Source: Crocinitomicaceae bacterium (GTDB lineage Bacteria > Bacteroidota > Bacteroidia > Flavobacteriales_D > Crocinitomicaceae). From it: 64,000 bases of DNA. The notes below the pieces were generated by a model that was not told the DNA's origin, ran no database searches, and saw only the letters and a program-made list of their open reading frames with translations. This document shows positions 33,766 through 42,750 of this stretch, in pieces. Where the stretch lies: positions 1-64,000 of the forward strand of contig JALQYQ010000047.1 in NCBI GenBank assembly GCA_023262855.1, read 5' to 3'. Each line of letters begins with the position of its first letter. The stretch's first letter is position 1. The position numbers and the translations under genes are program-made.

Positions 33766-33783
33766 ATCGGTGTTTTTAGAATT

Positions 33784-33814
33784 AAAAAAGGCTACCCGAT
33801 AATCGAATAGCCTT
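33784..33814 (-). terminator. Intrinsic terminator of the minus-strand subtilase
   Basis: A 7-bp stem (33788-33794 with 33808-33814), with inner CGAT/ATCG pairing and a minus-strand T run, 17 bases after the stop. Confidence 0.75.
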
Positions 33815-33831
33815 CTCAATTTTTAGAAATT

Positions 33832-35430
33832 TTATTTTGTACCTGCTTTTGATTTCTCAAGAGCCATACACATTTTTACTGCATTCTTTACATTCACAAC
33901 TCCACCAGTAACTGAAAGCGTTGAAAAATCAACTTTCTCAGTTGTAGAACCTGGTTTCAATTGTTGCGTTCCTTTGTACGATTTTGCTGATTTCAACATA
34001 ATTTCTTTGATCTCTTTCATCGTCAACGTAGGGAAATAACCTTGTAACAACGCTGCAACACCAGCAACCATTGGAGCAGCCATTGATGTTCCGTTCAATT
34101 TTGCATAATCACTTTGTGGTACAGAGTTGTAAATGTCATGTCCTGGTGCAAATACATCTACTCGTGTTTGTCCGTAATTAGAGAATGAAGCTGCCAATTT
34201 TTCTTTTGTCATACGTGTAGACGCTCCAATTGTCAAGAACATATCCAAGGGTTTAGTTTGGAAACTGTACAATGACGTTGGGAAATTTGGATCTGTATCG
34301 ATGTTTGCGTTGTCATTACCAGCAGCGTGTACCAACAATACTCCTTTTGAATCTGCATATTTGAATGCTTCGAACACTTCTTTTTGGTGAACAGAATACG
34401 CTTTACCGAACGACATATTGATCACTTGCGCACCATTGTCAACTGCGTAACGAATTGCCAAAGCGATGTCTTTATCTTGCTCATCTCCATTTGGAACAGC
34501 GCGTAAAACCATCAATTTCACATTGTCAGCAACTCCGTCACCACCTAAACCATTTCCACGAATTGCTCCGATGATTCCTCCAACGTGTGTTCCATGCAAT
34601 GCTTCTGGACCTTCAACGTTATTGTTTCCGTAATTTTTATCTGTAAAATCGTGAGGATTATCACCAATCAACGCACGGTCATCAAATTCAACGTTTAAGT
34701 TATAGTTAACCATTTGTTCAATTTGCGTTTTTTGTTCCGCCATGATTTCTTTGGTCACTTCACCTTTCAAAATAGCAATGGCAAAATCTTTCAATTGAAT
34801 CATTTGCTCTTCTGTAGGATTCCATTTTTCCAAATCCTTCAAGGTGTAATCAGTTTTACCGATTGTTGTTCCCACCATCATTGGAACTTGATCGATCATC
34901 ATTGTAATCATATCAATTTGCTCCAAATAACCTGAATAATTTGTGTATTCAGCTTGAACTTCGGCTTTCACTTTTTCATACAAAGCGTATTCTTCTTTTT
35001 CTGAAGCTGACAAGGTTTCAACGTCAATTCCGTCGAACTTTTTCGCTAAATCTCTTAAAATACGTGTTTTCTCCAAACACGCCTCGTTGACATTCTCACC
35101 TTTTGCGTTTCCTAGGAAATTCCATCCGTGAACGTCATCGATGTAACCATTTTTATCATCATCCACTCCATTGTTTGGAATTTCATCGCTGTTCACCCAG
35201 ATTTTTCCTTCCAAATCTTTGTGCTCAATGTCGATTCCTGAATCAATAACAGCAACTACAACTGAATTTGATTTTCTCTTTTTCAAAAGTTTGTATGCCG
35301 CTTCAGTTTCCATACCTGCTTTACCATTGTACCAATTTAGCACGTCTTTGTCAGGAGCTTGGCCATAAAGTAAATTCGTTATTCCAAAAGCAAAAATGGA
35401 TAAACTAAGTTGAATGATTCTTTTTTTCAT
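33832..35430 (-). CDS. Secreted S8-family subtilisin-like peptidase
   Basis: 532 residues with a signal peptide (1-24). The catalytic triad is D63 in VVAVIDSGIDI, H279 in HGTHVGG and S449 in NGTSMAAP; the oxyanion Asn lies in HAAGNDNANI. The 216 residues between Asp and His are far more than in subtilisin BPN' and include a helical insertion (SASEKEEYALYEKVKAEVQA, 20 residues), a feature of a Bacteroidota S8 subgroup. No propeptide inhibitor domain or T9SS C-terminal domain is visible, so it is probably periplasmic or membrane-associated. It is divergent from the T9SS subtilase. Confidence 0.93.
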   Translation of the reverse strand: MKKRIIQLSLSIFAFGITNLLYGQAPDKDVLNWYNGKAGMETEAAYKLLKKRKSNSVVVAVIDSGIDIEHKDLEGKIWVNSDEIPNNGVDDDKNGYIDDVHGWNFLGNAKGENVNEACLEKTRILRDLAKKFDGIDVETLSASEKEEYALYEKVKAEVQAEYTNYSGYLEQIDMITMMIDQVPMMVGTTIGKTDYTLKDLEKWNPTEEQMIQLKDFAIAILKGEVTKEIMAEQKTQIEQMVNYNLNVEFDDRALIGDNPHDFTDKNYGNNNVEGPEALHGTHVGGIIGAIRGNGLGGDGVADNVKLMVLRAVPNGDEQDKDIALAIRYAVDNGAQVINMSFGKAYSVHQKEVFEAFKYADSKGVLLVHAAGNDNANIDTDPNFPTSLYSFQTKPLDMFLTIGASTRMTKEKLAASFSNYGQTRVDVFAPGHDIYNSVPQSDYAKLNGTSMAAPMVAGVAALLQGYFPTLTMKEIKEIMLKSAKSYKGTQQLKPGSTTEKVDFSTLSVTGGVVNVKNAVKMCMALEKSKAGTK

Positions 35431-35551
35431 AGTGATGTGAACTTAATAATTGTCTAATAATTAACCGAAAAGTAGAAATTATCTTTTAAACCATGCTGAT
35501 TTTTTAACCATTCGGTTTATATTTACGTCTTAAGGTAAAAATTGCTTACAA

Positions 35552-38119
35552 ATGGTTCGAACTAACTTGTCACTGCTCACTGGGATTCTAGCGTTTCTTT
35601 TTCTATCAACGAATTCCTTTTCTCAACATCACAAATTTGGCTTTCAGGCTTATTTGGACAAAGCACCCAATGACATCACGACGTTTTGTGTACCGAATGA
35701 TGCTCAAACAAAAGAATTGTTAAACAAAGAGCGCATTACTGTAAAATATCAAACGGCGAATTGGTTATTTATTTCCACCACAGCAAGTTGGATTGACGCA
35801 AAGACAAAAAGTCGCGAATTGAGCAATTATTACTTTGAATATGCGCCACCTGTCGCTTTGGCGGATAGTGCTTTGGTAAAACACAATGTTGTTCAAGTAC
35901 ACAATGGTCTTGGAGGTTTGAGCAGTTCACATACTGGAAAAGATGTCATTGTTGGTTTTGTGGATCAAGGAATTGATTGGAATCACCCAGATTTCTTGGA
36001 TGCGAATGGAAATACACGTGTTTTACGTTATTGGGATCATTCAACGAACACAGGTGGAACCGTTCCTCAACCCTATAATTATGGAATTGTTTGGGATTCA
36101 GCAGCCATCAACAATGGAACATGTACGAGTACAGAAGAATCGACAGCTCATGGCTCAACCGTTGCGGGAATGGGAACGGGAAATGGAAATGCAAACGGAT
36201 CGAATACAGGCGTTGCTTCAGATGCTAAAATCATCATTGTAGAAACAAATTTCAACCTTACGAACTGGACTTTATCCATTGCTGATGCGTGTGATTACAT
36301 TTTTAAAGTTGCTGATACACTCGGATTACCAGCTGTTGTCAACTTGAGTTTAGGATCTTATTTAGGAAGTCATGACGGCTTGGATCCTGCTGGTGAATAC
36401 ATTGATTCCTTATTAACAGCGAAGGAAGGACGAATTGTTGTTTGTGCTGCAGGAAATTCTGGAAGTCAAGGAAAATACCACGTAACAGGAACAGTTGACA
36501 GTGATACCTCATTCGTTTGGTTACAAAACAACAGTTCAGCAAGTGCCGCTTTTGGTGCCAATCACATTTATTTTGACTTATGGTCGGATCAAAGTGATGC
36601 AACGTTTGATTTCGCGTTTGGAGCAGACAAGCCAGGTCCTGCATACGGATTTAGGGGGAGAACGAGCTTCCACCCTGCTCAATCTTCGATCAATGTTCCA
36701 ATTTTCGACACCATTTACAATGCCAATGGAAACCGCATTGCAACGATTGAAATTTACACGGAAATCGTGAATGGCAACTATCATTTAGAAGCGTATTACA
36801 GCAATGTCGATTCAACAAATTACTTGTTCCGCTTTGAGACAAAAGGCAGCGGAAAATACGATTTATGGAGTGGAACGTGGATGGGTTTAAACAATTTGGT
36901 TACGAGCATTCCTTCTTCGGTTGTGATGCCAGCAATTGTAAATTACCACATGCCTGATTCCTTGCAAACAATTGTTTCTTCATGGGCATGTTCCGATAAA
37001 GTCATTACGGTTGGAAATTTCCGAAATCGTAAGAGCCACATTGACAATAACAACAACCCATTTGTTTCTCCTGATCCAACTTTACCGGGTAAATTATCTC
37101 CAAATTCAAGTAAAGGACCGAACAGACACAACAGTCAAAAACCAGATATTTCAGCGAGTGGAGATATTTCACTTTCTGCTGCACCACTTTGGTTGTTAAC
37201 AAATCCTGCTTATTGGGCTGCAGTAGATTCTGGCGGTTGGCACGCACGAAACGGTGGAACATCGATGGCATCGCCTGTTATTTCTGGGATTGCTGCGCTG
37301 TACCTTGAAAAATGTAACAAAGCAACATACGCCGATTTCAAAACGGATTTAATTGCAACAGCATACAGTGATGGATTCACAGGTTCCTTGCCAAATTACG
37401 GTTATGGAAATGGAAAAGCGGATGCTTTGGCCTTGTTGTTAGCGAATGAGTTCACAGCAACATTGGTTGTCAACGATACGATTTGTGCCTACTCTCCTAT
37501 TCTTATTAATTCGACTTCTTCAACGCCAATCACAAATGCCTTGTGGTCAAATGGATATGAAGGATATCCGATTCAACCGAATACCTCTGGTGATTATTCT
37601 GCCTTAGCAATCAATCAAAAGGGATGTACAGCGCAAACAGACACAGCAAGCGTTGAAGTTTTACCGGCATTCCCGATTGATCCAATTACTGTTAACGGAA
37701 ATCAATTGTCAACATTTACACTTGCTTCGAATTACCAATGGACTTTGAATGGTGCGGATATTTCTGGTGCAACAAACGCTACTTTGGACATTACGCCTCC
37801 GTACGGAACGTACACATGTTACACCGTAAATACGAATGGTTGTGTTTCAGAAACGGCTCCAATTGTGATTGTTTTAGGTCTAACGGAAGAAAATTCAGAT
37901 AAAATCTCCATTTTCCCGAATCCAACGAATGATTTCTTCAAAATAAAATCGAATGAACCAATTAAAGCTGTTCATGTCCTCGATAACAACGGCAAAGAAT
38001 TGTTTATCAACAAAATAGACACAAACACTTATTCCATTTCTTCCTTTCCAAAAGGAATCTATCACGTGATAATTGAATTAGAATCAGAAAAGATTTACTC
38101 AAAAATCACAAGAATGTAA
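35552..38119 (+). CDS. S8-family peptidase with T9SS sorting domain
   Basis: 855 residues. A signal peptide at 1-25, then an N-terminal prodomain-like part. The triad is D138 in GFVDQGIDWNH, H200 in AHGSTVAGMG and S571 in GGTSMASPVISGIAALY. A domain of about 260 residues is inserted between the oxyanion Asn region (VVCAAGNSGSQGKY) and the Ser. Residues about 630-770 form two Ig/PKD-like modules (LVVNDTICAYSPILINST; ITVNGNQLSTFTLASNYQW, 19 residues). The C-terminal 75 residues are a type IX sorting domain with ISIFPNPTNDFFKI and FPKGIYHVII. The protein is therefore predicted to be exported across the outer membrane by T9SS. Confidence 0.93.
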   Translation: MVRTNLSLLTGILAFLFLSTNSFSQHHKFGFQAYLDKAPNDITTFCVPNDAQTKELLNKERITVKYQTANWLFISTTASWIDAKTKSRELSNYYFEYAPPVALADSALVKHNVVQVHNGLGGLSSSHTGKDVIVGFVDQGIDWNHPDFLDANGNTRVLRYWDHSTNTGGTVPQPYNYGIVWDSAAINNGTCTSTEESTAHGSTVAGMGTGNGNANGSNTGVASDAKIIIVETNFNLTNWTLSIADACDYIFKVADTLGLPAVVNLSLGSYLGSHDGLDPAGEYIDSLLTAKEGRIVVCAAGNSGSQGKYHVTGTVDSDTSFVWLQNNSSASAAFGANHIYFDLWSDQSDATFDFAFGADKPGPAYGFRGRTSFHPAQSSINVPIFDTIYNANGNRIATIEIYTEIVNGNYHLEAYYSNVDSTNYLFRFETKGSGKYDLWSGTWMGLNNLVTSIPSSVVMPAIVNYHMPDSLQTIVSSWACSDKVITVGNFRNRKSHIDNNNNPFVSPDPTLPGKLSPNSSKGPNRHNSQKPDISASGDISLSAAPLWLLTNPAYWAAVDSGGWHARNGGTSMASPVISGIAALYLEKCNKATYADFKTDLIATAYSDGFTGSLPNYGYGNGKADALALLLANEFTATLVVNDTICAYSPILINSTSSTPITNALWSNGYEGYPIQPNTSGDYSALAINQKGCTAQTDTASVEVLPAFPIDPITVNGNQLSTFTLASNYQWTLNGADISGATNATLDITPPYGTYTCYTVNTNGCVSETAPIVIVLGLTEENSDKISIFPNPTNDFFKIKSNEPIKAVHVLDNNGKELFINKIDTNTYSISSFPKGIYHVIIELESEKIYSKITRM

Positions 38120-38139
38120 TTTGGCTAACAAAGAATTTA

Positions 38140-38147
38140 TATTTTTG
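38140..38147 (+). promoter_or_regulatory. -7 box (TATTTTTG) of the DUF5606 gene
   Basis: TATTTTTG lies 19 bases before the ATG at 38167, with TTG at 38121-38123 as a short-spaced -33. Confidence 0.5.
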
Positions 38148-38166
38148 GCGACGTAAATAATTAAGA

Positions 38167-38769
38167 ATGAATTTAACAGGTATAATTGCAATTTCAGGAA
38201 GACCAGGTCTTTACAAAGTAATCGCTCAAGGTAAAAACAGTATTATCGTTGAGTCTTTGATTGATAACAAACGTTTTCCAGCGTACGCTACGGATCGTAT
38301 TTCAGCATTAGATGACATTTCTATTTACACGTATGATGAAGATGCACCGTTGCGTGATTTGTTAACAGCAATTTATACGAAAGAAGGCGGTAAAGAATGT
38401 CCTTCTCACAAAGAAGATTTAAAAGTGCTTCAAGCGTATTTGTTAGAGATTCTACCTAATTATGACCAAGAGCGTGTTTATCCTTCAGACGTTAAGAAAA
38501 TGTTTCAATGGTACAACTTATTGCACAAATCTGGAAACTTAAACGTTGAGGAAGAAAAAGCAGAAGAAGTTGTTGCTGAGAAAAAAGCTCCTAAAGCGAA
38601 AAAAGCAGCGGTAGATGCGACAGAAGAAGTTGCACCTGCAAAAAAAGCTCCTGCTAAAAAAGCGGCTACAACTGCTAAACCAAAAGCAGCTCCAGCAGCA
38701 AAAGCAGCAAAACCAGCAGCAGCTAAAAAAACAACAGCTACTAAAACAGGTTCAAGTCGCGGAAAATAA
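38167..38769 (+). CDS. DUF5606/DUF6852 protein with histone-H1-like Lys/Ala tail
   Basis: 200 residues. Residues 1-125 form the conserved Bacteroidota DUF5606 region (LTGIIAISGRPGLYKVIAQG, 20 residues; RFPAYATDRISALDDISIYT, 20 residues), followed by the linked helical part (QAYLLEILPNYDQERVYPSD, 20 residues; KKMFQWYNLL). The last 65 residues are low-complexity Lys/Ala/Pro repeats (AKKAPAKKAATTAKPKAAP) resembling bacterial histone-H1-like tails, which bind nucleic acid. The globular part is of unknown function and has an SH3-like beta start. It is monocistronic; a palindrome and a terminator follow. Confidence 0.85.
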   Translation: MNLTGIIAISGRPGLYKVIAQGKNSIIVESLIDNKRFPAYATDRISALDDISIYTYDEDAPLRDLLTAIYTKEGGKECPSHKEDLKVLQAYLLEILPNYDQERVYPSDVKKMFQWYNLLHKSGNLNVEEEKAEEVVAEKKAPKAKKAAVDATEEVAPAKKAPAKKAATTAKPKAAPAAKAAKPAAAKKTTATKTGSSRGK

Positions 38770-38781
38770 ACTAGTGAACTG

Positions 38782-38795
38782 TCCGCCGCGGCGGA
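38782..38795. repeat. Perfect GC palindrome TCCGCCGCGGCGGA
   Basis: A 14-base perfect palindrome, GC-rich in AT-rich surroundings, lies 13 bases after a stop codon. It is flanked by near-repeats CTAGTGAACT and GTGACTAGTGAC. A variant stands in the same position behind another gene at 41913. Confidence 0.75.
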
Positions 38796-38830
38796 GTGAC
38801 TAGTGACGAGATTTTAGAAAATAGATATTA

Positions 38831-38857
38831 AAAAGTCGGAAGTTCCGGCTTTTTTTA
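38831..38857 (+). terminator. Intrinsic terminator of the DUF5606 gene
   Basis: An 8-bp stem with one G-T pair (AAAGTCGG with CCGGCTTT, 38832-38839 with 38845-38852) is followed by a T run. Confidence 0.8.
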
Positions 38858-38869
38858 TGACATAAGCAT

Positions 38870-40582
38870 ATGAAAATAGAAAAAGCAAAACGCACCTTCG
38901 TTGCAGAAAATTTACAAATCGATAGTTGGGAATCAATCAAAACGTACTTTGATGATTTACTTGCACGTACGATAGAAACAAAGGAAGATTACGCCAAATG
39001 GCTAAAAGACAAAAGTGAATTGGAAGCTGTTTTGGAAGAAGATGCTGCTTGGCGTTACATCAAAATGACAATTGATACACGTGATGAAGCATTGAGTAAT
39101 GCTTACACGTTTTTCGTAACGAAAATTCAGCCTGAACTGGCGCCATTTGAAGATCAATTGAATCAAAAATTGGTAAACTCGCCTTATTTTGCTGAGTTGG
39201 ATACAGATCAAGCACATCACATTTATTTCCGTTCGGTAAAAACTGCCTTGGAGTTGTTCCGCGAGGAAAACATTGAAATTGAAGCAGAGTTGAACGAAAA
39301 AAGTCAACAATACGGTTCTATTTCAGCAGCACAAACGATTGAACACGAAGGCGAACAAATCACGATGCAGAAAGCGTCATCTTTGTTAAAAGAACAAGAT
39401 GAAACCTTGCGTAAAACTGTTTTTGAGAAAATGGCTGTACGTCGAGCTGAAGATGCTCAAAAATTGGATGATTTGTACACTGAATTGGTTCAGAAAAGAC
39501 ATCAACTTGCAATGAATGCTGGATTTGAAAATTTTAGAGATTACAAATTCCAATCGTTGGGACGTTTTGATTATACCAAAGAAGATTGTTTCAATTTCCA
39601 CAATGCGATTAAGAAATTGATTGTTCCAATGGTGAAAACAATCCAACAAGAGAAATTAACTAAATTAGGTAAAACGCAGTTCAAACCGTGGGATGCCGAT
39701 GTTGATCCAGATGGAAAAGCGCCGTTGAAACCATTCTCAACAGGTGAAGAATTATTGAACGGAAGCATTGTAATGTTTGATAAAATCGATTCATACTTTG
39801 GAAATTGTTTGCGTACAATGGACGAAATGGGTCACTTGGATTTGGATTCAAAAGCTGGAAAAGCACCAGGTGGTTATAATTATCCCTTGTATGAAATTGG
39901 AGTTCCATTCATCTTTATGAATTCTGTTGGTGCGCAACGCGATTTGGTGACAATGGTGCACGAAGGTGGACACGCAGTGCATTCATTCTTGAGCAGAGAT
40001 TTGGAATTAACTGGTTTCAAAAGTTTACCTTCAGAAGTAGCAGAATTGGCTTCTATGTCGATGGAATTGTTGACCATGAACCTGTGGAACGAATTCTACA
40101 AAGACGAGCAAGAATTGAACCGTGCGAAGAAAGATCAATTGGAAACAATCTTGAAGATTCTTCCTTGGATTGCTCAAATTGATGAATTCCAGCATTGGGT
40201 TTACGAAAATCCAACGCATTCGGTTGAAGAACGTCACGCAAAATGGGTTTCAATTTCAAAAGAATACGGAACTGGTTTAACGGATTGGACAGGATTTGAA
40301 GCCGTACAAAAAACAGCATGGCAACGTCAATTGCATTTATTCGAAGTTCCTTTTTATTACATCGAATATGGAATTGCACAATTAGGTGCATTAGGCGTTT
40401 GGAAAAACAGCATGACGAACTTCCAACAAGCGATTGATGCGTACAAAGCGGCTTTGAGTTTGGGGTATACGAAATCAATTCCTGAAATCTATGCAACAGC
40501 TGGAATTCGATTTGATTTCACGGAAGCTTATTTGAAAGAGTTGGCTGATTTTGTTCAAGCGGAACTTTCTTCTTTGAATTAA
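38870..40582 (+). CDS. pepF: M3-family oligoendopeptidase (PepF-like)
   Basis: 570 residues without signal peptide, so cytoplasmic. The zinc site HEGGH is at 364-368 in TMVHEGGHAVHSF, the third ligand Glu lies in SEVAELASMSMELL about 25 residues later, and the late His/Tyr substrate-contact region is FYYIEYGIAQLGALGVW. The N-terminal helical domain (1-190) is typical of M3B oligoendopeptidase F. It cleaves peptides of roughly 5-20 residues, so it would finish digestion begun by exported peptidases in this region. The start ATG at 38870 is followed by a basic stretch KIEKAKRTFV. Confidence 0.93.
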   Translation: MKIEKAKRTFVAENLQIDSWESIKTYFDDLLARTIETKEDYAKWLKDKSELEAVLEEDAAWRYIKMTIDTRDEALSNAYTFFVTKIQPELAPFEDQLNQKLVNSPYFAELDTDQAHHIYFRSVKTALELFREENIEIEAELNEKSQQYGSISAAQTIEHEGEQITMQKASSLLKEQDETLRKTVFEKMAVRRAEDAQKLDDLYTELVQKRHQLAMNAGFENFRDYKFQSLGRFDYTKEDCFNFHNAIKKLIVPMVKTIQQEKLTKLGKTQFKPWDADVDPDGKAPLKPFSTGEELLNGSIVMFDKIDSYFGNCLRTMDEMGHLDLDSKAGKAPGGYNYPLYEIGVPFIFMNSVGAQRDLVTMVHEGGHAVHSFLSRDLELTGFKSLPSEVAELASMSMELLTMNLWNEFYKDEQELNRAKKDQLETILKILPWIAQIDEFQHWVYENPTHSVEERHAKWVSISKEYGTGLTDWTGFEAVQKTAWQRQLHLFEVPFYYIEYGIAQLGALGVWKNSMTNFQQAIDAYKAALSLGYTKSIPEIYATAGIRFDFTEAYLKELADFVQAELSSLN

Positions 40583-40617
40583 TTTGTTGTAAATTGCTTT
40601 AAATTAATCTCTTGAAC

Positions 40618-41898
40618 ATGAAACCGCTAATCATCTTTTTTGCTCTAACACTCTTTTTCACGGCGAAAAGTCAAACGTATTTTCCTCCGCTGACAGGTAC
40701 GACGTGGGAAACGATTCCACCTTCCGATTTAGGCTGGTGCGACGATTCGATTCAAGTATTGTATGATTTTCTTGAAGGATCGGATTCGAAAGCATTCATC
40801 GTGTTGAAAGATGGAAAAATCGTTCTTGAAAAGTACTTTGGCACCTTCACCCAAGATAGTGTTTGGGTATGGAATTCCGCAGGAAAAACCTTAACGGCTT
40901 ATGCAGTTGGAATTGCGCAAACCGAAGGAATGTTGAACATCAACGATCCATCTAGCGATTATTTAGGAACGGGTTGGACAAGCCTCACTCCTACTCAGGA
41001 AGCAGCAATTACCATTCGCCATCAGCTTACAATGACAACTGGTTTGGATGAAGGTGTTTCATTTGATTGCACTGTTCCAGCTTGCTTGCAATACCTTGCC
41101 GCTCCAGGAACACGTTGGTCGTATCATAACAGTCCATACACTTTATTGGATGGTGTTATTGAAAATGCTTCCGGTTTAACCTTGAATCAATTTATTCAGC
41201 AGAAAATCGGGTCTAAAATCGGCATGAACGGTTTGTTTGTTCCTTATGGATATGACAATGTGTTTGTTTCAAAAGCACGCGGAATGGCCCGTTTCGGATT
41301 GTTGCTTTCACAAAATGGCGTTTGGAATACAACGACTGTTCAAAGTGATGTAAATTATTTGAACGACATGCGCACGCCGTCACAAACCTTGAACAATAGT
41401 TACGGTTATTTAACGTGGCTCAATGGTCAGTCGAGTTTTATGTTACCGAGTTCGCAGCTGGTTTTCCCTGGATCGACCATTCCAAATGCGCCAGACGATT
41501 TATACGCGGCCTTAGGAAAGAATGGGCAAATCATCAACGTGGTTCCTTCTCAGGGATTGGTGATTGTTCGCATGGGTTCGTCAATGGGAAACAGTTATGT
41601 CGGCAATCAATACAATGATACCATTTGGCAACACATCAATAACTTAGGTTGTGTAGCTGGCATTGCAGAAAACACGAATGATTTTTGGTCGATTCAAAGC
41701 AATCCAACGACTGATGTGATTACAATTAATGGACTAAACGAGTCTGATGGTGTTTCACTTTATTCACCAGCAGGTCAACGCATTGAGATTGCGCGAAACA
41801 ACAGTGCCTTGAGTGTATCTGCACTTCCACGCGGAATTTATTTTGTGCGCTTGGAACGAAATGGGGTGATGAGAACATTTAAAATTCTTCTTAACTAG
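40618..41898 (+). CDS. Secreted beta-lactamase-fold serine hydrolase with T9SS sorting domain
   Basis: 426 residues from the ATG at 40618 (a TTG two codons earlier is unlikely). The signal peptide is MKPLIIFFALTLFFTAKSQ. A class-C beta-lactamase/DD-peptidase-like domain shows the SxxK motif S87-A-G-K90 and the YxN motif Y169-H-N171. HxG is replaced by a degenerate late segment near LGKNGQ. The C-terminal 75 residues are a T9SS sorting domain (FWSIQSNPTTDVITINGL, SVSALPRGIYFVRLE). It probably acts as an esterase or peptidase on the cell surface; resistance to beta-lactams is not implied. It follows pepF by 35 bases on the same strand. Confidence 0.88.
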   Translation: MKPLIIFFALTLFFTAKSQTYFPPLTGTTWETIPPSDLGWCDDSIQVLYDFLEGSDSKAFIVLKDGKIVLEKYFGTFTQDSVWVWNSAGKTLTAYAVGIAQTEGMLNINDPSSDYLGTGWTSLTPTQEAAITIRHQLTMTTGLDEGVSFDCTVPACLQYLAAPGTRWSYHNSPYTLLDGVIENASGLTLNQFIQQKIGSKIGMNGLFVPYGYDNVFVSKARGMARFGLLLSQNGVWNTTTVQSDVNYLNDMRTPSQTLNNSYGYLTWLNGQSSFMLPSSQLVFPGSTIPNAPDDLYAALGKNGQIINVVPSQGLVIVRMGSSMGNSYVGNQYNDTIWQHINNLGCVAGIAENTNDFWSIQSNPTTDVITINGLNESDGVSLYSPAGQRIEIARNNSALSVSALPRGIYFVRLERNGVMRTFKILLN

Positions 41899-41912
41899 AA
41901 TTTAGAAGTTAG

Positions 41913-41926
41913 TCCGCCACGGCGGA
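41913..41926. repeat. GC palindrome TCCGCCACGGCGGA between direct repeats
   Basis: A variant of the 38782 palindrome (one central base different). It is flanked by TAGAATTTAGAAGTTAG (41896-41912) and a nearly identical TAGAATTTAGAATTAG (from 41927), as if inserted with target duplication. Confidence 0.7.
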
Positions 41927-41946
41927 TAGAATTTAGAATTAGTCAG

Positions 41947-41954
41947 TATATTTG
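41947..41954 (+). promoter_or_regulatory. -7 box (TATATTTG) of the SlyD-like gene
   Basis: TATATTTG lies 22 bases before the ATG at 41977. Confidence 0.5.
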
Positions 41955-41976
41955 ACCTTTATTTAAAAGAATCAGT

Positions 41977-42483
41977 ATGACAATTCAAGAGAAATTGGTG
42001 GTTTCGTTGAACTACAAACTATCAGATCACAAAACAGGAGAGAAAATCGAAGAGACTAGCACAGAAAATCCGATGGTATTTTTATATGGTGTTGGAGCGA
42101 TTATCCCTGAATTCGAAGAGAATATTTATGGAAAAAAAGTGGGAGATTCTTTTGAGTTTGTCATTAAATCAGAAAACGCTTATGGCACTGCAGATGAGAA
42201 TCAAGTTGCAATGATTCCTTTAGATGTTTTCCGTGATCCAAACGGAGAGTTCAATCCAGAACATTTTCCAGTTGGAGCTTTAATTCCAATGTCAGATAAC
42301 GAAGGAAACAATTTACGTGGACGCGTTGTTGAAGTGACTCCAGAATTAATTAAAATGGACTTCAACCACCCATTAGCAGGAACAGATTTACATTTCATCG
42401 GTGAAGTGTTGGCAATTCGCGAAGCATCACAAGACGAAATTGATCATGGACACGTTCACGGAGAGCACGGACATCATCACTAA
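41977..42483 (+). CDS. slyD: FKBP-type peptidyl-prolyl isomerase, SlyD-like
   Basis: 168 residues without signal peptide. The FKBP core is interrupted by an insert-in-flap (IF) domain, as in SlyD. The start VVSLNYKLSDHKTGEKIEET (20 residues) leads to GVGAIIPEFEENIYGKKVGD (20 residues), a flap region DENQVAMIPLDVF, and AGTDLHFIGEVLAIREAS. The tail HGHVHGEHGHHH is a metal-binding His-rich end as in nickel-handling SlyD proteins. Likely roles are folding of cytosolic proteins and metal buffering. A terminator follows at 42503. Confidence 0.92.
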   Translation: MTIQEKLVVSLNYKLSDHKTGEKIEETSTENPMVFLYGVGAIIPEFEENIYGKKVGDSFEFVIKSENAYGTADENQVAMIPLDVFRDPNGEFNPEHFPVGALIPMSDNEGNNLRGRVVEVTPELIKMDFNHPLAGTDLHFIGEVLAIREASQDEIDHGHVHGEHGHHH

Positions 42484-42500
42484 GAAAAAATAAACGATTG

Positions 42501-42534
42501 AGAAAAGGAATGACGCAGGTTGTTCCTTTTTTTG
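42501..42534 (+). terminator. Intrinsic terminator of the SlyD-like gene
   Basis: An 8-bp stem AAAAGGAA with TTCCTTTT (42503-42510 with 42523-42530) is followed by a T run. Confidence 0.7.
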
Positions 42535-42552
42535 TTGAATTTGAATTCATTA

Positions 42553-42729
42553 TTATTTTCTATCTTTCCATTTGTACCCACCTTTTTTCAATGGTATACG
42601 TTCAAAATTGTTTTTTTTTGACATTTCCATAACCTTATCAATGTCTTTTTTAGTTTCATGAATTTGCTTGGTTTGTTGGTTAACACAGCCAATACAAAAG
42701 AGAATCAATGAAATATAAAAACCTTTCAT
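42553..42729 (-). CDS. Small lipoprotein (58 residues)
   Basis: A short gene encoding MKGFYISLILFCIGCVNQQ followed by a charged helical stretch (KQIHETKKDIDKVMEMSKKN) and a C-terminus ERIPLKKGGYKWKDRK. The lipobox FCIGC with Cys15 and the basic-hydrophobic start make a lipid-anchored protein likely. It starts 21 bases after the stop of the 126-residue lipoprotein gene on the same strand, so the two form an operon. No domain is recognised; the mature part is only about 43 residues. Confidence 0.65.
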   Translation of the reverse strand: MKGFYISLILFCIGCVNQQTKQIHETKKDIDKVMEMSKKNNFERIPLKKGGYKWKDRK

Positions 42730-42750
42730 AATTTTCTAACTATATGTTGA

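Noticed and set aside
35943-37271. Several long frames on other strands or frames inside the T9SS subtilase gene
   Set aside because: They are shadows of the strongly conserved subtilase frame and have no family resemblance.
40618-41898. Beta-lactam resistance gene
   Set aside because: It has SxxK and YxN motifs but a T9SS sorting domain and a degenerate third motif; many serine hydrolases share this fold.
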